Positions 12,101 to 24,774 are shown, counted from the first letter of the stretch. The stretch is 59,164 nucleotides of DNA from Phaeoceros laevis (GCA_049999765.1 JBNGIQ010009593.1:1-59164); one strand, 5' to 3'. The notes: generated by a model from the letters alone, not told the origin. Translations and numbers: made by a program.

Positions 12101-13859
12101 ACACCCTTTAGAAGAGTATAGGTACAGCCTAACCTGTATTATCAAAGATACGTCAGTTGCTTGAGCTTGGGTCGGCTGCGTATAGTAAGACGGGGGTGTT
12201 TTGTTTGCAGGCTGTCAGTGATGCTATTACCAATCCGTCTACATCTTGACCAACGACATATTGATTTCTGCATAGAATTCTTCTCTTCAAAAACAGATGA
12301 GGAGCTGGGTCGCCCCACAAATGCAGGGGCTGGTGTAAGGCCTGGTTCCAGTGGGAGTGAGGTGCTGGAGGAGGCATTGCTACCCTTCTTCCAGGTAATG
12401 TTGAAAACAAAACCTGTTGTACACAATCGTGGGGGTTGAAGTCAGTTTCAGATCATTACTCGCTTCAATAGTCATTCATGCTGAGTTGGTTTGTTACACA
12501 GGCATGTGACGTGAAACCGTTCAGCATTAGAGTAGACTACCTTCCTCGCCGTGTGGACCTTTCTGCTATTCGTGGAGGCAACTATGCTGAGCTGCTGAAC
12601 CTCGTTTCTTGGAAGGTAGGCTGGCACTATAGGACTCTTTGTGGTACTTTTGCTTTTGGTTTTAGAGCGCTTCTAAGTGGAGTCTTTTGTTCATAAAGTA
12701 ACTTATTGCAAGGCAATGACAGGGAATTGAGCTTCATCTCAAGCATGTGCGGACTGGCCGCGTACATGGCTGGAGTAGCCTTGCTGGGATTGTCTTTGGC
12801 GACTGGCTAGAGGATATATCACAAAACCAGGTAGCGGTTCCTTTTTTTTCCAGATTTTTAGTGTTCGGTAGTTTAAGGCAATGTCCAGTATTTTATATAA
12901 CCATAATGCATTACAGGTTCATAAGTTCGTCAAAGGCGTAGGCCCAATCCGCCCTCTCTATGCTGTAGGAGCTGGTGCTGCCAAGTTACTTGTCTTTCCT
13001 GCTGAACACTACAGAAAAGACAGACGTGTGTTGCGGGGAATGAGGAAAGGTTAGACCCATGAATTTTCTCTTTTGCATGATGCACAGTGGTTCATGCAAC
13101 TTCCCTTGTGTTGGTTTTTCTGGTTGTTGGGCACTGGCTGCCATCTCAGCAAGTGCATGTCATCTTGGTCTTCCAGGTGCAATTGCCTTTCTAAGGAGCG
13201 TCTCACTTGAAGCTCTTGGTCTGGGGGCGCAGCTGGCTGCAGGAGCTCATGATCTGTTGTACCACACAGAATTAGCCCTAGGTGGGACAAGGACAACTGT
13301 CACATGTACGTCAGACCGAGGAGATATTTCTAGAAAATCAAATCAGCCAGGTGACACACGCGAAGGCATCCAACAGGTTAGTGACCACTTAGTGGATGTG
13401 CACCCAGCTTTATCTGAACTTGATGCAGCGAGTATCTTTGTATTCTACAGAAGAGCATTTGAGTGTGCTCATATGTTGGAAACAATGTCCAGGCCTGTGA
13501 AAGCATTTCTCGTGGATTAGAAAGGACCGCTTCCTCGCTGGTGGGCAATCCTGTCAAAGTCTATCAGCGTGGAGCTGGAGCAGGTGTTGCTGTTGCGTGT
13601 GCACTAAGGGCAGCTCCAGCTGCTGCTGTCGCTCCAGCAGCAGCTGCTGTTGGAGCTGTGCGATGCGCTCTGTTAGGTGTCAGGAACGGGTGAGTTTCTG
13701 TGTGTTGTGTGTTGCTGCACGAGAGTTGCAGGTGTGCAATTAAAGTGTGCAACCAGCTGGTGCCTGAGGAAGTTAGTCGGTGGTGTGTTTAGGTTGGACC
13801 CAGAACACAAGCGGGAGTCAGATGAAAAACATGCTGGGCCTTCCTACATGTATCAGTGA
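6197..13859 (+). CDS. ATG2: Autophagy-related protein 2 (lipid-transfer protein), 14 exons
   Basis: ATG2 is a rod-shaped bridge protein that moves lipids from the ER to the growing phagophore, working with ATG9 and ATG18/WIPI. Exons by splice sites and phase: 6197-6364, 6558-7693, 7771-7919, about 7999-8288, 8387-10696, 10804-11886, 12009-12121, 12211-12394, 12502-12615, 12723-12830, 12917-13049, 13177-13376, 13493-13689, 13793-13859. They sum to 6252 nt, or 2083 aa, somewhat longer than the roughly 1900 aa of angiosperm ATG2. The start [17 protein letters not shown] matches the chorein-N terminus of the family. [10 protein letters not shown] lies near residue 435, WKMVLGYHR and [10 protein letters not shown] near 1735-1770, and the conserved C-terminal VYQRGAGAG near 2018. 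Only the acceptor of intron 3 is uncertain, because a stop lies just before the obvious choice. No disabling change is seen. Identity is firm. Confidence 0.95.
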
Positions 13860-16800
13860 AGGTACTTGAGAGAACCTGGTATTTGGGCCGTGTGTTTAAT
13901 TGTTCTACTTCTCAGTTTGAAGTTCCGATGAATCCTCAAGGACAATCTTTCGACTTCACAGGCTGTGCTCCAATGAACTTGCAACCAAGACAGTGCACCT
14001 CTGTATAGAGTTTTCGGATGTAGCATGAGAAGTGATTCCTAGTTCCCCTGCTGCAGGTCAGTACATCAAACCCAGGCATCCCTGCTTTGTAGGCTACTGC
14101 TGGAATCCTTTTACAAGTCTTTGAACGCAGACTTTTGTGCCGCATAGTGATGAACAAATTGTTTGTGCCAGTATAAACTCAGGCACAGGAGGTACTGAAA
14201 CCAGTGCTTCAAGCGAGTTGACAAACAAACTGGTCATGAGATTTCTGTATACTTGAGAGGTTTGCTGGCCACAGAAAGCCATGTTGGAGCTTTTTGCAGA
14301 ATGAGGGTATGTCTTAAGCTGGCCGGCAGATTCTACGTACCTCAGTGAAGATGTAAAGTATAGCTTTGGGTGGGGCTGCCGATGCTGCAGTTCTTTTTTA
14401 GGATGTATTTCTGTTTCCAAATAACAACACAACACATTGATCAGGATTTTTTCGTGGGGATTTACCTGCACCCACCATTTGTTCTGTCATTCTGAACAAA
14501 TTGAATAAAATATGACTAACCTTACCGAATTTGGTGTGTATCTTGCTTGCTGTTATATACATTTTATTCTTTGTTGTGGTCATCCATACAGTCAATGATA
14601 GCAGGTCTCCAGTTGAGCATGGCCTGACTTCTGGTGAAGCCTCAGCTACTTGAAGAATGCTATCAGGTCCGCATATTTGATCTCTGTCGTTTGTTTTCGA
14701 CGGATCTTATTGTTCCAGGTGCTTGTAATCTGATTGTTGTGGTCGTGTTTTTTACTTCGAGGTTCGTCTTCGGTATCAGATTGACAGGGAGGTGGCGGGT
14801 TGCCTTAATGGAGTGACCATACCGAGCTTCATCAGGCTGGTTTGCTAGCTGAGTTCAAGCGATCTTCACCTATTTCAAGGAGATGTCGGTGTTGCCGTCC
14901 ATGACTGCGGGATCCCGGTTCCAGATTTGTCCTACTGCGTGCTTCACTTTAAAATTCTAGTTGCGATATGTCTAGTTCCATATCTGATCTCTGGAAAACT
15001 GAAACCCACCATAGCCCGGACCCTGGCTACTGTTTGTATGGGGTGCAGCTGGTATGGGGTGCAGCTGCTCAAAACATGGACCTTTCAGTGAGCGAGGATG
15101 TCAGTGAGCTGAGGACGTTTCGGTGAGCTGAGGACCTTTCAGTGAGCGACTAATACGATAACTTGGAACTGGTGCTGTGATGAAAGCTCTGTTTCTGCTA
15201 GGTGAGAGCCTGTGACGTCCAAATTACACTGCTAACATCAAAAAATGTGACATAGGTCCAATCCTGTGGCAGCAGCAAGAGTCTGAAAACCGGGGTAAGT
15301 TCTAACGTGCTGTTCTCACTGTCCACATACGATGTAGGCAGCAGCAATGTTGAACACCAAGTAGCGCACCATGCTGTGCCATTATTTGACCATAGGAATC
15401 TATCTCATAAACTGCTACAGTATACGATTGACTGCACGACTCGCGGGCATTACAGGAGTTCAGTGTACACACAACGAGCTGCACTAAGCTTACTTCCCAT
15501 GTCAAGCTATCGCGAGTCACGACCTCTTCGGTGTGGGTGTCCAAGGATTCGTCGCGCAATGAACTCAGATTGCATCCTTATGCCAACCTCATCCACTTAT
15601 GATGCTAAGACGGAAGGTACTCTTTTGTCACCAAAGAGTAGCATCCGTTCCGTCTCGTGAAGCCAGAGCTGCCATAGTGGCCATGGCCAAGTATGGCATA
15701 CAAAGCTGCCATAGCTGCCAAATTGTCAAGCCAGAGCTACCTACACGTAGGCTATTTCATGTGCTGAGGAAGAAGGCCGACCTGCAGCAGAATCGGCAGC
15801 GGTAAACAGAGTTGGTGTGTGTTAACGGAAGATGACAGCATTTCTTCGATAAGTGTGCGTACAAGTTGGTCCCCCACTGGCGTCACCTAGAAGCGCACAA
15901 CAGTGCACGACATCGCGCACTATCTGTGTATGTCCACCGTGGCGGAACACGGTAGTCGAAACGGGAACCGGAAACCTCGAACGGCTAATCGGCCACACGC
16001 GTGAGGGACGTGCTCCCTCCCCGGGAACACGTTTCTTCCGCTAAAGCATCTCGAAATTACTCGAGCCGGCGATTGTTCGGAAAATCCGGTTAGGAGGGGA
16101 GCACGATGCCTGTCAGATACTGTAGCGGGGCATTTTTGCTGCCTATTACTTTCTTCCTGCTGTCAAGGCAAGGGGAAGGACGCAAGAGATTTTCACGTTT
16201 GGGGATTGGCTTGTGGACAGCGTTGCCAGACGAATGGGCTGTACGTTAGGCAGATTTCGTGATTCTGCTTTTCATCTTCATCCGTGCCTTTTTTCATCTC
16301 TTCCGCTGTTGTGCCTGGCACTCGCTGCCTGACTGCGCGACGGACAAGAAGCCGTCCATCAAGAAAGGCAAGGTAAAATTGCTCCCTTTTTTCTTCTCCC
16401 TTGCCAGTGGTTAGGTCAGAGGCAGAGGCATATGCAGCAGGTTGCAGCAGCCCAGCTCACTAATGGGAGCGTCAGCTGGAAGGCATGGACTGCCAGGAGA
16501 TAATGTAGAAGGCAGCAGCATAGGCACGCACAGCAGGGGGTCACTGACAGCGGCAGGCTTTTTTACTGTAGGCTCGTAGCAAAGGAGACGGACGGTGGTG
16601 TAGGAAAGGAAGGAGAGGACTCGCCTTGTTGGTCACCGTTGAGCGGAGGACCTGTTCCTGCTTGCGCGCTCGCGCCTGCGGATCGAACAGGTGGAGCTTA
16701 GCGCGCCATCAGGGCCTTCCCTCCACAGCACCACTACGAGAGCCGCGACCTGCTGTAGCAACAGAATGCACGTCACTGAGGGGCAGTCCAAGTCGCCCGG

Positions 16801-17000
16801 CAGGCGGAGGAGGCTTCTTTCAAATGCTGGCAGGCATTTTTCCTTCTTGTAGCGGAGCTCCAGTGTGCCCTGGTGTTGGTAGCGAACGTCATCTTGCACG
16901 CTATGATCCGAGCGGCACCTTATTGAGGGGAGCTTGCATCTGGCTGTTGCCAACGATTTGGTCGGCGTAAGAGGGGGTGTGGAGGAGGACGGAAGACGGA
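13860..17000. other. ATG2 3' flank and 5' flank of the coiled-coil gene; no gene recognised
   Basis: About 3.1 kb without a supported coding region. Short tandem echoes occur at 15035-15155 (GGTATGGGGTGCAGCTG twice, and GAGGACCTTTCAGTGAGCGA-like units three times). GC rises after about 15.9 kb, consistent with 5' UTR and promoter sequence of the downstream plus-strand gene. I found no tRNA or conserved RNA signature. Confidence 0.5.
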
Positions 17001-20000
17001 ATGCCTGGGAGCAATCCCTCGAGCTATCCTCAGAACAGCTCGTTCGGGGATTCCACAGAGGAGGGTGAGTCGAGCACCAGGTACCTGCTTCCCCTACGCC
17101 TGTCTTAGTGAGCTTGGAGTGGAGTTGATTGTGTGTTGCTCGATGTGCATTGTCTGCTGGCAATGGCAATGACTGCGCATTTTCTTGGACGAGCAGGTTT
17201 CCTGCAACAGATGCAGATAAGGTGACGGACGCGATTCATCAGGCCAGCAATGTGAGTAATATGCTACTCTTCAGCTAGTCTGGTGCAACGATTGTCCGCG
17301 CAGGTCCACCGTTGAAGGAGCACTGCTGGCTACAAGACTGATACTTGGGCGTTACTTGGTGACAGGATATTTGATGAATTGCCTGAAACTGGAGCGGCGC
17401 CAGGCAAGGATGGCAGTCGATCTGCATCCGCGGGATCACGCACAGGCCAGCACCAGCACCAGCACCAGCATGTTGGGCTTAGAGTGAGGCGAGCCATCCT
17501 ATCGGGACGTCGAGCGGGACCCAGTACCCCAGTCCCTAGCTGGAAGCTCTACGAGAATCCCTTCTATGACGGTGTTGCAGCTGCGGCCGCAGCTGCAGCT
17601 GCCAAGCAGAGGGGATTGCATCGTGGGAGTCCAGGAGCAGGAGTATCTTCAGGGGTTGCTATCTCAGCTCGGACCCTTGCTGCTACACTTTGGGAGTTGC
17701 AGGAGCCAGCTTCACTGACTGCTTCAAAGAAGACCAGTCCCCATCCACTTCCCTCCATGGGCTCACATGTACGGCGGCCCAGTCCTTTACAACTCAGGCA
17801 GGCCCGTGACAACAGCCCCCTGCATGCACTCGGTCATGACCTATTGCATGCAGATTCCCTCTCTCCCTCGAAATCGTTTCAGCACTCCGGCAAAGTAAGT
17901 TCTCTCGAGTTCTTGTCGAAAGCTGGTTACATTGATCTAGGATACTATCTTTTTTATGTGTGTGGTTGTGAATGGTTGTTATTGAGACATACAGTTCTGA
18001 GTTTTAAGCTCTGAACTAATAGTGTATCTGTTGCACAGGCCTCCGATGGCATGTTGAGAAGTGCAAATCCTAATCCTAGTAGACAAGCAGCAGCAATGAG
18101 ATCGCATGTACACAGGCTCCAAGAAAGGCGTGAAGCAAGATTGTCACCATGTCTATTATCTCCAGCCAATGGAAACTCTCCAGTGGTATGCAGTGCACAT
18201 ACACTTCTTTGTTGTATGAGCGTGAGATTGTGATGTACGGCACACAAATTGGGTGCCGTTTAATGAAATCTATATTATGCTTAAACCTTTCTCTAATGCA
18301 CACTGCACTTGCCGGCTTGTCATGTCCATGTTGTCCAGATTGAGCCGCAGAAAATGATCATGTCACCAAATGCCGTATCTGATAGGCGATTGAGGTTGCA
18401 TGAATCAGAATATCCAACAACCTCAAGTGAACTTCTGAAAGTCCTTAACCGGATTCGGGACCTTGAGGAGCAGCATAGTTCTAGCACATCCATGGCAGCT
18501 ACTCTTAAGCTGGAGCTGGATCATGCTCGGTCTCGCATTCAAGAGCTTGAGAAAACACTGAAGCTATCTCGCCGGGAGATCGAAAGCCTTCTGAAGAAAT
18601 TTGCAGAAGAGCGAATGCTCTGGCAAGCCAAGGAACAAGATAGGATAAGAGCAGCTGTTCAGACCCTCAAGTCACAGGTTGAGGAAGAAAGGAAGGGGCG
18701 GAGGAGGATGGATATTGTGAACCGCAAAATTGCAAGGGAGCTTGCAGAATGCAACATGGCCTTAGCTAAAGCATTGCAGGACTTGGACAGAGAGAGGAAA
18801 GCTCGGGAGCTCATGGAAGATGTTTGTGATGAGCTGGCCCGAGAAATAGGGGAAGACAAAGCTGAGGTTGAAGAATTGAGGCGTGAATCTGCAAAAGTGC
18901 GGGAAGAAGTTGAAGAGGAACGGAAGATGCTTCAAATGGCAGAGGTGTGGAGGGAAGAGAGAGTTCAGATGAAGCTTGGAGAAGCCAGACTAGAGCTTGA
19001 GGAAAGAAATGATGCCCTTGACCATATGCGAGCTCAACTTGAAACTTTTCTTCGATCAAGAAAGTCATCTACGGAAGGCAACCAGCTTGATACGGATGAA
19101 GCAGAGAAGCTAAGATATGCTGTGACAACCCTACAGCTCCAGGAGCCTAGGGTCCTGTCAGGCAGAGCAGAGGTCAGTGGGGACATTGGTTCAGCAGATG
19201 AGGATCTGCACACCATTGAATTAAGCAGGGAGGGGGCACCCAACGACATGTCTGACAGTCACATGTCCGGCTTTCCTCTTTCAAATGAAAACATGGAGTC
19301 AATGGAAAGGTCTTGGAATGAGGAAAGAAGAATTCATGGGCAGGATCGGGGGGCCGAAGAGCAAAATTATTTGGGTCGAAGCATGGACAGCCGAAGTGGT
19401 CGTTGGGAGGATGATTACAGCAACGATAATTTAGATGATGGTAGTGCAAGGGAATGGATATACACGGAAAGTGGTGTTATTGAGAGAAGGTATAGAACTG
19501 AGTGGAACAGTGGGAATGACGACCATAGAGGTGAGGAACAGCATGGTGAAGAAGACGAGGGGGAAGCAGGAGATGCAGAGGGGGAGACTGGGGACCACAT
19601 TGAAGCTGAAGACGGAGATGCGGATGCAGATGAAGAAGATGGAGATGGGGACGAGGAGGAAAGCCAATGGGAAAGCGCAAGTGAGGAGGATGAGGTGGAT
19701 GGTGATGGCTTCAACACTCGGACACAGGGAGAAACTGACAACTCAGCTGATGTCCATGCTGGGCAGCAGAGGGCCAGCAACGGTGGTGCTTTGGAGGGCA
19801 TCCCGTCTGATGCTTGGAGAATGAATCAAATGGCTGGCACGGGTAGCTCGTCAAGATTCCAGGAGGATGATTCCAGTCACTTGGATTCCTCCAGAGACTA
19901 TTCAAACCAAGTTGATTCTTCGAGGGAGTACTCAGGACAGTGCGAGTATTCAGAGGATTTCGTAACTCCTTTCTCACAAGATGCGTCGGGAGCTGGGATG

Positions 20001-20189
20001 GAATTTGTAACTTCCAGCCCGACTCCAGAAGCCGCGTCAGGGAGCTGGTCAGAGTTTGTCAATCCACACATGGCAAGGGGTAAGGGGTTTGTGGGCTGGC
20101 AGAAAGGTTATCGGGAGGCTGGGAGTACTTCTGAGACAAAGCCAGAAGCTGATTCGGAATCGGCGCTGCCTAGGCAAAGGAGGGGGTAG
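17001..20189 (+). CDS. Plant coiled-coil protein of the BRANCHLESS TRICHOME / At1g50660-like family
   Basis: Proposed exons are 17001-17080, 17197-17251, about 17337-17894, 18039-18185 and 18339-20189. They sum to 2691 nt, giving about 896 aa. The N-terminal half is disordered, with a His-Gln repeat near residue 83 and an alanine run near residues 125-134. It also carries the family motif VRRAILSGRRAG followed by STPVPSWKL. Residues about 310-525 are a long coiled coil that contains the diagnostic block LMEDVCDELAREIGEDKAEV (near 437-457) and MLQMAEVWREERVQMKL. A very acidic Glu/Asp stretch follows near residues 680-730. Relatives in flowering plants act in cell shape and cytoskeleton organisation, but the function here is unknown. 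The acceptor of exon 3 (ACAAG) is weak; it was chosen because a stronger upstream AG puts a stop in frame. The last two exons and the family assignment are solid. Confidence 0.85.
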
Positions 20190-20734
20190 ATATCGATTTG
20201 TGAAAAATACGGCATTTGCCATTTGTGACCTTAGATAGGCCCATTAGTTGACGCGTAAGATTGCGTGATTCATTGTTTAGAAGAAGATGGCGCCTGTGGC
20301 AGTGCACTGATTGTCCATTGGTAGACGAGGTACACACATCGACAATTTTGTTTCCATGTAACATATAGTAGAAGTTTGAAATTGATCCTTGTATTGGCTG
20401 TGTGCGTTAAACACGAACTGTAGTGGCTGGTTTACGGGAAGTAGCATCCATCACTCAAGATCGAAGGCTACCAAGTCTGGGCTTCAGAATAACTTCACAT
20501 GAAATAACCCTTTGCAGAATTTACAAAAACACAAATCCCGAAGGGCAAAAAATGTTCACCAACTCCAGAAACGCCTGGACTTTGTCAGTGTTATTTGCGG
20601 GCAACGAGAGAGCTCAGACACTGGCATCCGCAGTGGTCGACTTACATCGAATGCCTGAAAAATGCTACTCGGCAGGTTCTGGATACAGAGCTGACGAGTA
20701 ATAAGTTTACTCATACAAAATCTGAAAGCCCGGA
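20190..20734. other. Convergent 3' intergenic region, no gene
   Basis: The 545 bp between the stop codons of the coiled-coil gene (+) and chorismate synthase (-) presumably hold both 3' UTRs. No conserved coding or structural signal is visible. Confidence 0.6.
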
Positions 20735-22111
20735 TCACGCCTCACTGTAGGCAGCAGCTTGCTCAAGTGTCGTGGGTGCTCTCCTCTCTATATCTGGTTG
20801 TGGTAGACTTGTTCCTTGCAAAACAGGGTCAGCAGGAAGCAGCTGACACTGAGCATAGTTCTGAAGGAACTGATCAGCCAAAACCAAAGCAACCATGGCC
20901 TCAACCATGGGTACAGCTCGAGGGACCACGCAAGGGTCGTGCCTGCCCCGAGCCCTCAGCTCAGTCTCCTGTCTATCTCTGGTGACAGTCTTCTGATTCC
21001 GGGTAATGGTAGAGGTAGGCTTGAACGCCACTCTCATGACAATAGTCTCCCCGTTAGATATACCTCCTTGAATTCCACCTGACCTGTTGGTCCTAGTGCG
21101 GATGTTACCTGAATCATCCACATAAAACTCGTCGTTGTGCTCACTTCCAGTCAGAGTGCTTCCCCAGAAACCGGACCCTATTTCGAAACCCTTGGTGGCA
21201 GGGAGAGACATAGCTGCCTTGGCTAACTCGGCTTCCAACTTGTCAAACACTGGTGAGCCCAGCCCTCTAGGAACATTCCTGGCGATGCAGGTCACAACGC
21301 CTCCCACAGAATCGCCCTTGACCCTGACCTTGTCAATGGCCTCAATCATCTTCTCAGCATACTCCGCATCGGGGCATCGACAAATGTTGCTCTCAATCTG
21401 CTCCAGGGTAAGTGTGTCGTGATCAACAACCCCTTCTGGCAGCTCCACCTGGTGGACTCTGGATACGTAGGCCAGAACCTCGGTCCCAGTTTGCTGAAGA
21501 AGCAGCTTCTTGGCAACGGCACCTGCTGCAACTCTTCCAATTGTCTCCCTGGCAGACGATCTCCCTCCGCCCTGAACGGCCCGCACACCGTACTTGAAGT
21601 CGTAGGTGGCATCAGCGTGGCTAGGCCTATACGCCAAGCTCATCTCCGAGTAATCCCCTCCCCTCTGGTCAGTGTTAGGAACAACGACGGCAATGGGTGT
21701 GCCCAAGGTCAGCCCGTCCCCCACACCGGACAGGATCTTGCACGTATCTGTCTCCTTCCGAGGCGTCGTGATACGGCTCTGTCCAGGCCGTCTCCTGTCA
21801 AGCTCAAACTGCATATCTGCTTCCGAGAGCGGAAGCCTGGGGGGAACCCCATCAATCACACACCCCACCCCTCCTCCGTGAGACTCCCCGAAAGTAGTCA
21901 CTCGAAACACATTGCCGAAGGTGTTCCCCACACCAGCTCTCACATCCAGAGACCTTGACACAGAACGGTCGGAGACTGGCAGCCGCTTGAAGGCGACAGA
22001 GAATGCCTTGGAAGGTCTTAAGCCCTCTCCCTCCAGGCACAACCCTGCCTGCCGCGGGACACAGGAACCCACCTCGCCAGCCAGCGCCTGGCTTCCCGCC
22101 AGGGAGTTCAT
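20735..22111 (-). CDS. Chorismate synthase, plastid type, intronless
   Basis: Chorismate synthase converts 5-enolpyruvylshikimate-3-phosphate to chorismate, the last step of the plastid shikimate pathway, using reduced FMN. The frame of 458 aa from the ATG at 22111 is uninterrupted. An in-frame GTG at 22171 would only lengthen the N terminus. The first 65 or so residues are Ser/Arg/Ala-rich and look like a plastid transit peptide. The mature part then starts [20 protein letters not shown]. All three family signatures are present: [29 protein letters not shown] and [32 protein letters not shown] and [15 protein letters not shown] are also intact. Length fits plant enzymes (about 430-440 aa). 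The lack of any intron is odd, because most neighbours have many and the Arabidopsis gene is intron-rich; a retrocopy origin is possible. Confidence 0.96.
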   Translation of the reverse strand: MNSLAGSQALAGEVGSCVPRQAGLCLEGEGLRPSKAFSVAFKRLPVSDRSVSRSLDVRAGVGNTFGNVFRVTTFGESHGGGVGCVIDGVPPRLPLSEADMQFELDRRRPGQSRITTPRKETDTCKILSGVGDGLTLGTPIAVVVPNTDQRGGDYSEMSLAYRPSHADATYDFKYGVRAVQGGGRSSARETIGRVAAGAVAKKLLLQQTGTEVLAYVSRVHQVELPEGVVDHDTLTLEQIESNICRCPDAEYAEKMIEAIDKVRVKGDSVGGVVTCIARNVPRGLGSPVFDKLEAELAKAAMSLPATKGFEIGSGFWGSTLTGSEHNDEFYVDDSGNIRTRTNRSGGIQGGISNGETIVMRVAFKPTSTITRNQKTVTRDRQETELRARGRHDPCVVPRAVPMVEAMVALVLADQFLQNYAQCQLLPADPVLQGTSLPQPDIERRAPTTLEQAAAYSEA

Positions 22112-22800
22112 CTTCGTGCAGGAAGGATGACAGGCAGCTATAGCAGATACAACATATGCGCGGATGAACACAGGGCGGACCGGAAATCAGCAACTGTGAC
22201 AACTTCTCGTGCTCTCTTGTAGGCAGGCCGCGGAATCCTAGTCTACGGCTGTGAAGCAGAGTCCTAGTCTACGGCTGTGAGTACCAGTGACCAAACCATC
22301 TCGGAGGAGCAACACACTTATTTCCACCGGCAACGTGGGGAGCAGAATAATTGAAGAGAGAGAGCAATGACAACTTGAACAAGCATATGCCAGGCGAACT
22401 CGAGGCTCAGAACAAGAGAGAGACGGGTGCCCGCCAACGTGCACGTTGCCGCTCCACAAAAAGATGACATTCACCAGCTCTCTTGCCGTTGAGGTTGCGA
22501 AGGTTGTGGGAACTGTTTGAGGTTGCGGTCCGGGATGGTAGACTCCATTCCTTGAAACGGTACTTTTCTGTTTTCTGTATGTTCAACCTCACGAAAAGCG
22601 TGCCAGAGTGGGCATGGCACTGCTGGCACGTTGATGGAAAGGAGCTCTTAAATCAGCGAAAACTCCTTGATAATTTATCGATGGACCTTATGGTCTCCCT
22701 TGAAAGATGGCAGCAAGAGAATGATGTGCATAAGTTCTTCTCGACCTGACAAGGAAACAGCTGATCTAATTTACACTTCCGTTACGTATATAACAAGTAG
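22112..22800. other. Short intergenic region between two minus-strand genes
   Basis: This contains the presumed promoter/5' UTR of chorismate synthase and the 3' UTR of MRT4. A 14-bp string (GTCTACGGCTGTGA) is repeated at about 22240 and 22268. No further gene is recognised. Confidence 0.5.
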
Positions 22801-24220
22801 TCATGATCCATTTGAAGGGTTGTCGGCAGGACTTTCCCTGGCTTCATAAACCTCAAATTCACCCAGACTCCATCTGCAGATTAAACGTAACCTGAAGGCA
22901 GCCATTTGGACTCCTAGCAGCCTCTGCAGGTACAACCAACGAAATTTTCACAATCAAAATCCCTCCGATGGAAGACCTGTTGTTTACTAATTGGCAGGGA
23001 GTGACAGGTTCTTACCAGTATCCTAGATGCTTCGGGTGAAACTTGATCACCCTCCGTGCAGACTGTGTGATCCGCAACTAACTCGACGACACCTGTGACC
23101 TCAAACAACCCTTGTCATTTGGATGTCTTCACATCAGACACCACACTGGACATGTGACCAGGGCAGTAAAAGGCTGCTGCACAAGAGAAGAGCTACCGTC
23201 TGAAGACACACCTCTGTTTAGTCTCACTGGCATTCCTTGCTTTCTAAGGAAGGGCTCCATATCATGCGTGAATTGTTCCAATGGCCCCTCTTTCAGTTCC
23301 ACCTGCAGAGCACACATATTGGGACGAGCTGCTGACTCTTGATGTTTGTTGCAATCCAAGCATTCTGCTAACTCTAGAGGATATGGGTGAGGAATGGACG
23401 GTAGATGCTTCTTACTGTCTTTGTCGAAATGCTTCCAGTGCGTGCATAGTCAAACGCCTCAAAATTGTCAAACAACCTGCAACCAAAGACATCATTCAGA
23501 GAGCTGTCAGCAGCAACCTACACAAAAGGAAACTAAGCTGTACATCAATGACGCTAGACACTACGAACTCACTGTTTGACTTCTTCTGCTGGAAGGTTGG
23601 TGAGCATAACACCGCAATCCCCCTGCAAGAGCTGCATATGGCACTGCTTTTATCATGACTGTCCATCCTTAAAGAACAACAGAACCTTGACAGACAACTG
23701 AAGGTGCTCACGTTGCTGGCTTGATGAATGCCATCCTTTATTTCATCCGCCTCCGACCGGCCCAAGGCCACTTTCAACACCTTGTTTGCACCTAAAATTA
23801 ACCTGACAACACAATTCACCAACATCCATATCCAGACGTCAGCCAGACCACACTGGAGCACCTATCCTACCTAGGAAATTCACTATTTCGTCGCAGATTT
23901 GTACGACAAGTCCACTCTGAGCATCAAGATAGAGAGACCTGCTGCTGGACTTCAGGGTATCTTTGAACTCCTTAAATTTGCTGTTTCGCATGTTTTCATA
24001 CGAGAAGATGTACAGTGACTTGTACTGCTCAACATTCTCCCTCAGCTTCTTCACCAATGACTCCTTGTGCTCCTTCCCTTTCTTCTGCGTCTTCGACAGA
24101 GTAACTGTGCATAATCCAAAACTGAAGTTCAATCAGATAGGCATAACCAAATACCTGAAAGAGATCCTTTCAATTGACGCGAAGCGACATACCCAGCTTG
24201 TTGCGCTTGGATTTGGGCAT
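22801..24220 (-). CDS. MRT4: MRT4, ribosome assembly factor (P0-like), 8 exons
   Basis: MRT4 is a nucleolar paralogue of ribosomal stalk protein P0. It occupies the P0 site on pre-60S particles during large-subunit assembly. Exons on the minus strand are 24220-24193, 24104-23939, 23802-23711, 23631-23573, 23476-23416, 23302-23212, 23092-23016 and 22923-22801 (use 23712 as the exact end of exon 3). They total 696 nt, or 231 aa, close to the roughly 240 aa of other MRT4 proteins, and every phase agrees. The start MPKSKRNKLVTLSKTQKKG is typical. MRNSKFKEFK, KVALGRSEADEIKDGIHQ, ELKEGPLEQFTHDMEPFLRK and the C-terminal FRLRLICRWS are the family landmarks. All but one exon is shorter than 125 nt, so ORF searches miss the gene. 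A hAT-type MITE lies 70 bp upstream of the ATG. Confidence 0.93.
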
Positions 24221-24270
24221 GATTGCTCGCAGGATACTACACTGGTGGTTCGTGAAACATACACGACTGT

Positions 24271-24282
24271 TATTTTAGGGCA
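24271..24282. promoter_or_regulatory. Telo-box-like motif upstream of MRT4
   Basis: TATTTTAGGG on the plus strand (CCCTAAAATA on the MRT4 strand) lies about 50-60 bp before the MRT4 start codon. Telo-boxes (AAACCCTAA-like) are frequent upstream of plant ribosome-biogenesis genes. This is a single short match with modest support. It directly abuts the left target duplication of the MITE. Confidence 0.3.
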
Positions 24283-24289
24283 TCTGAAG

Positions 24290-24774
24290 CAGGGCCCCGG
24301 GTACGCCGGCAAATAGTGTAAAGTGCGCCGGTACCCTGACCCCTTCCGCCGGTTGTGGCAAAAACCCTTCGGCTGGGAAAACGGCTTAAAGCCCGTCCAT
24401 ATAAGGGTTTGCCGGTAATTGTCCGTTTGCGTTATGGACATGCCGGCAATTACAATGTATAGAAGCTATGTGCTCACCCCATGCATGAGCAAGCAAGGCC
24501 ATAGGCGGAAGCGGCTTATTAGGCGAGGCACGCGCTGCATGGTTATGTTATGGCATGTGCATGTGCATGTGGTGTGGAGCATCATGCTGCATATCATATC
24601 ACATGACACATCCCCATGTATGATAGGGTTTGTAATGATTATTTGGTCCGCTGGTCAGTATTTTGAAACGCCAGCCAACTTATTTGTCCAAATGTTTTTG
24701 CCAGCTTTGCGCCGGTCAAGTCTACGAAATGCCAGCTTTTCGCCGGTACACGTAAAACAGTATCCCGACCCCTG
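24290..24774. mobile_element. Non-autonomous hAT-type transposon (MITE), 485 bp, with 8-bp TSD
   Basis: The left end begins CAGGGCCCCGGGTACGCCGG. The reverse complement of the right end begins CAGGGGTCGGGATAC and later GTACCGGCG, so both ends share the CAGGG terminus typical of hAT elements. ATCTGAAG flanks it directly on both sides (24282-24289 and 24775-24782), a perfect 8-bp target-site duplication as expected for hAT. The interior has no transposase frame and holds CGCCGGTA-type subterminal repeats. It lies in the 664-bp space between the divergent MRT4 and prefoldin 4 start codons. Confidence 0.88.

Noticed and set aside
19415-19824. Overlapping frames on both strands within the acidic region of the coiled-coil gene
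   Set aside because: They are shadows of a Glu/Asp-rich GA-repeat coding sequence. The sense frame is continuous with conserved upstream motifs.
22141-22171. Chorismate synthase start at 22171
   Set aside because: The codon there is GTG. The first ATG in frame is at 22111 and leaves a normal transit-peptide length.
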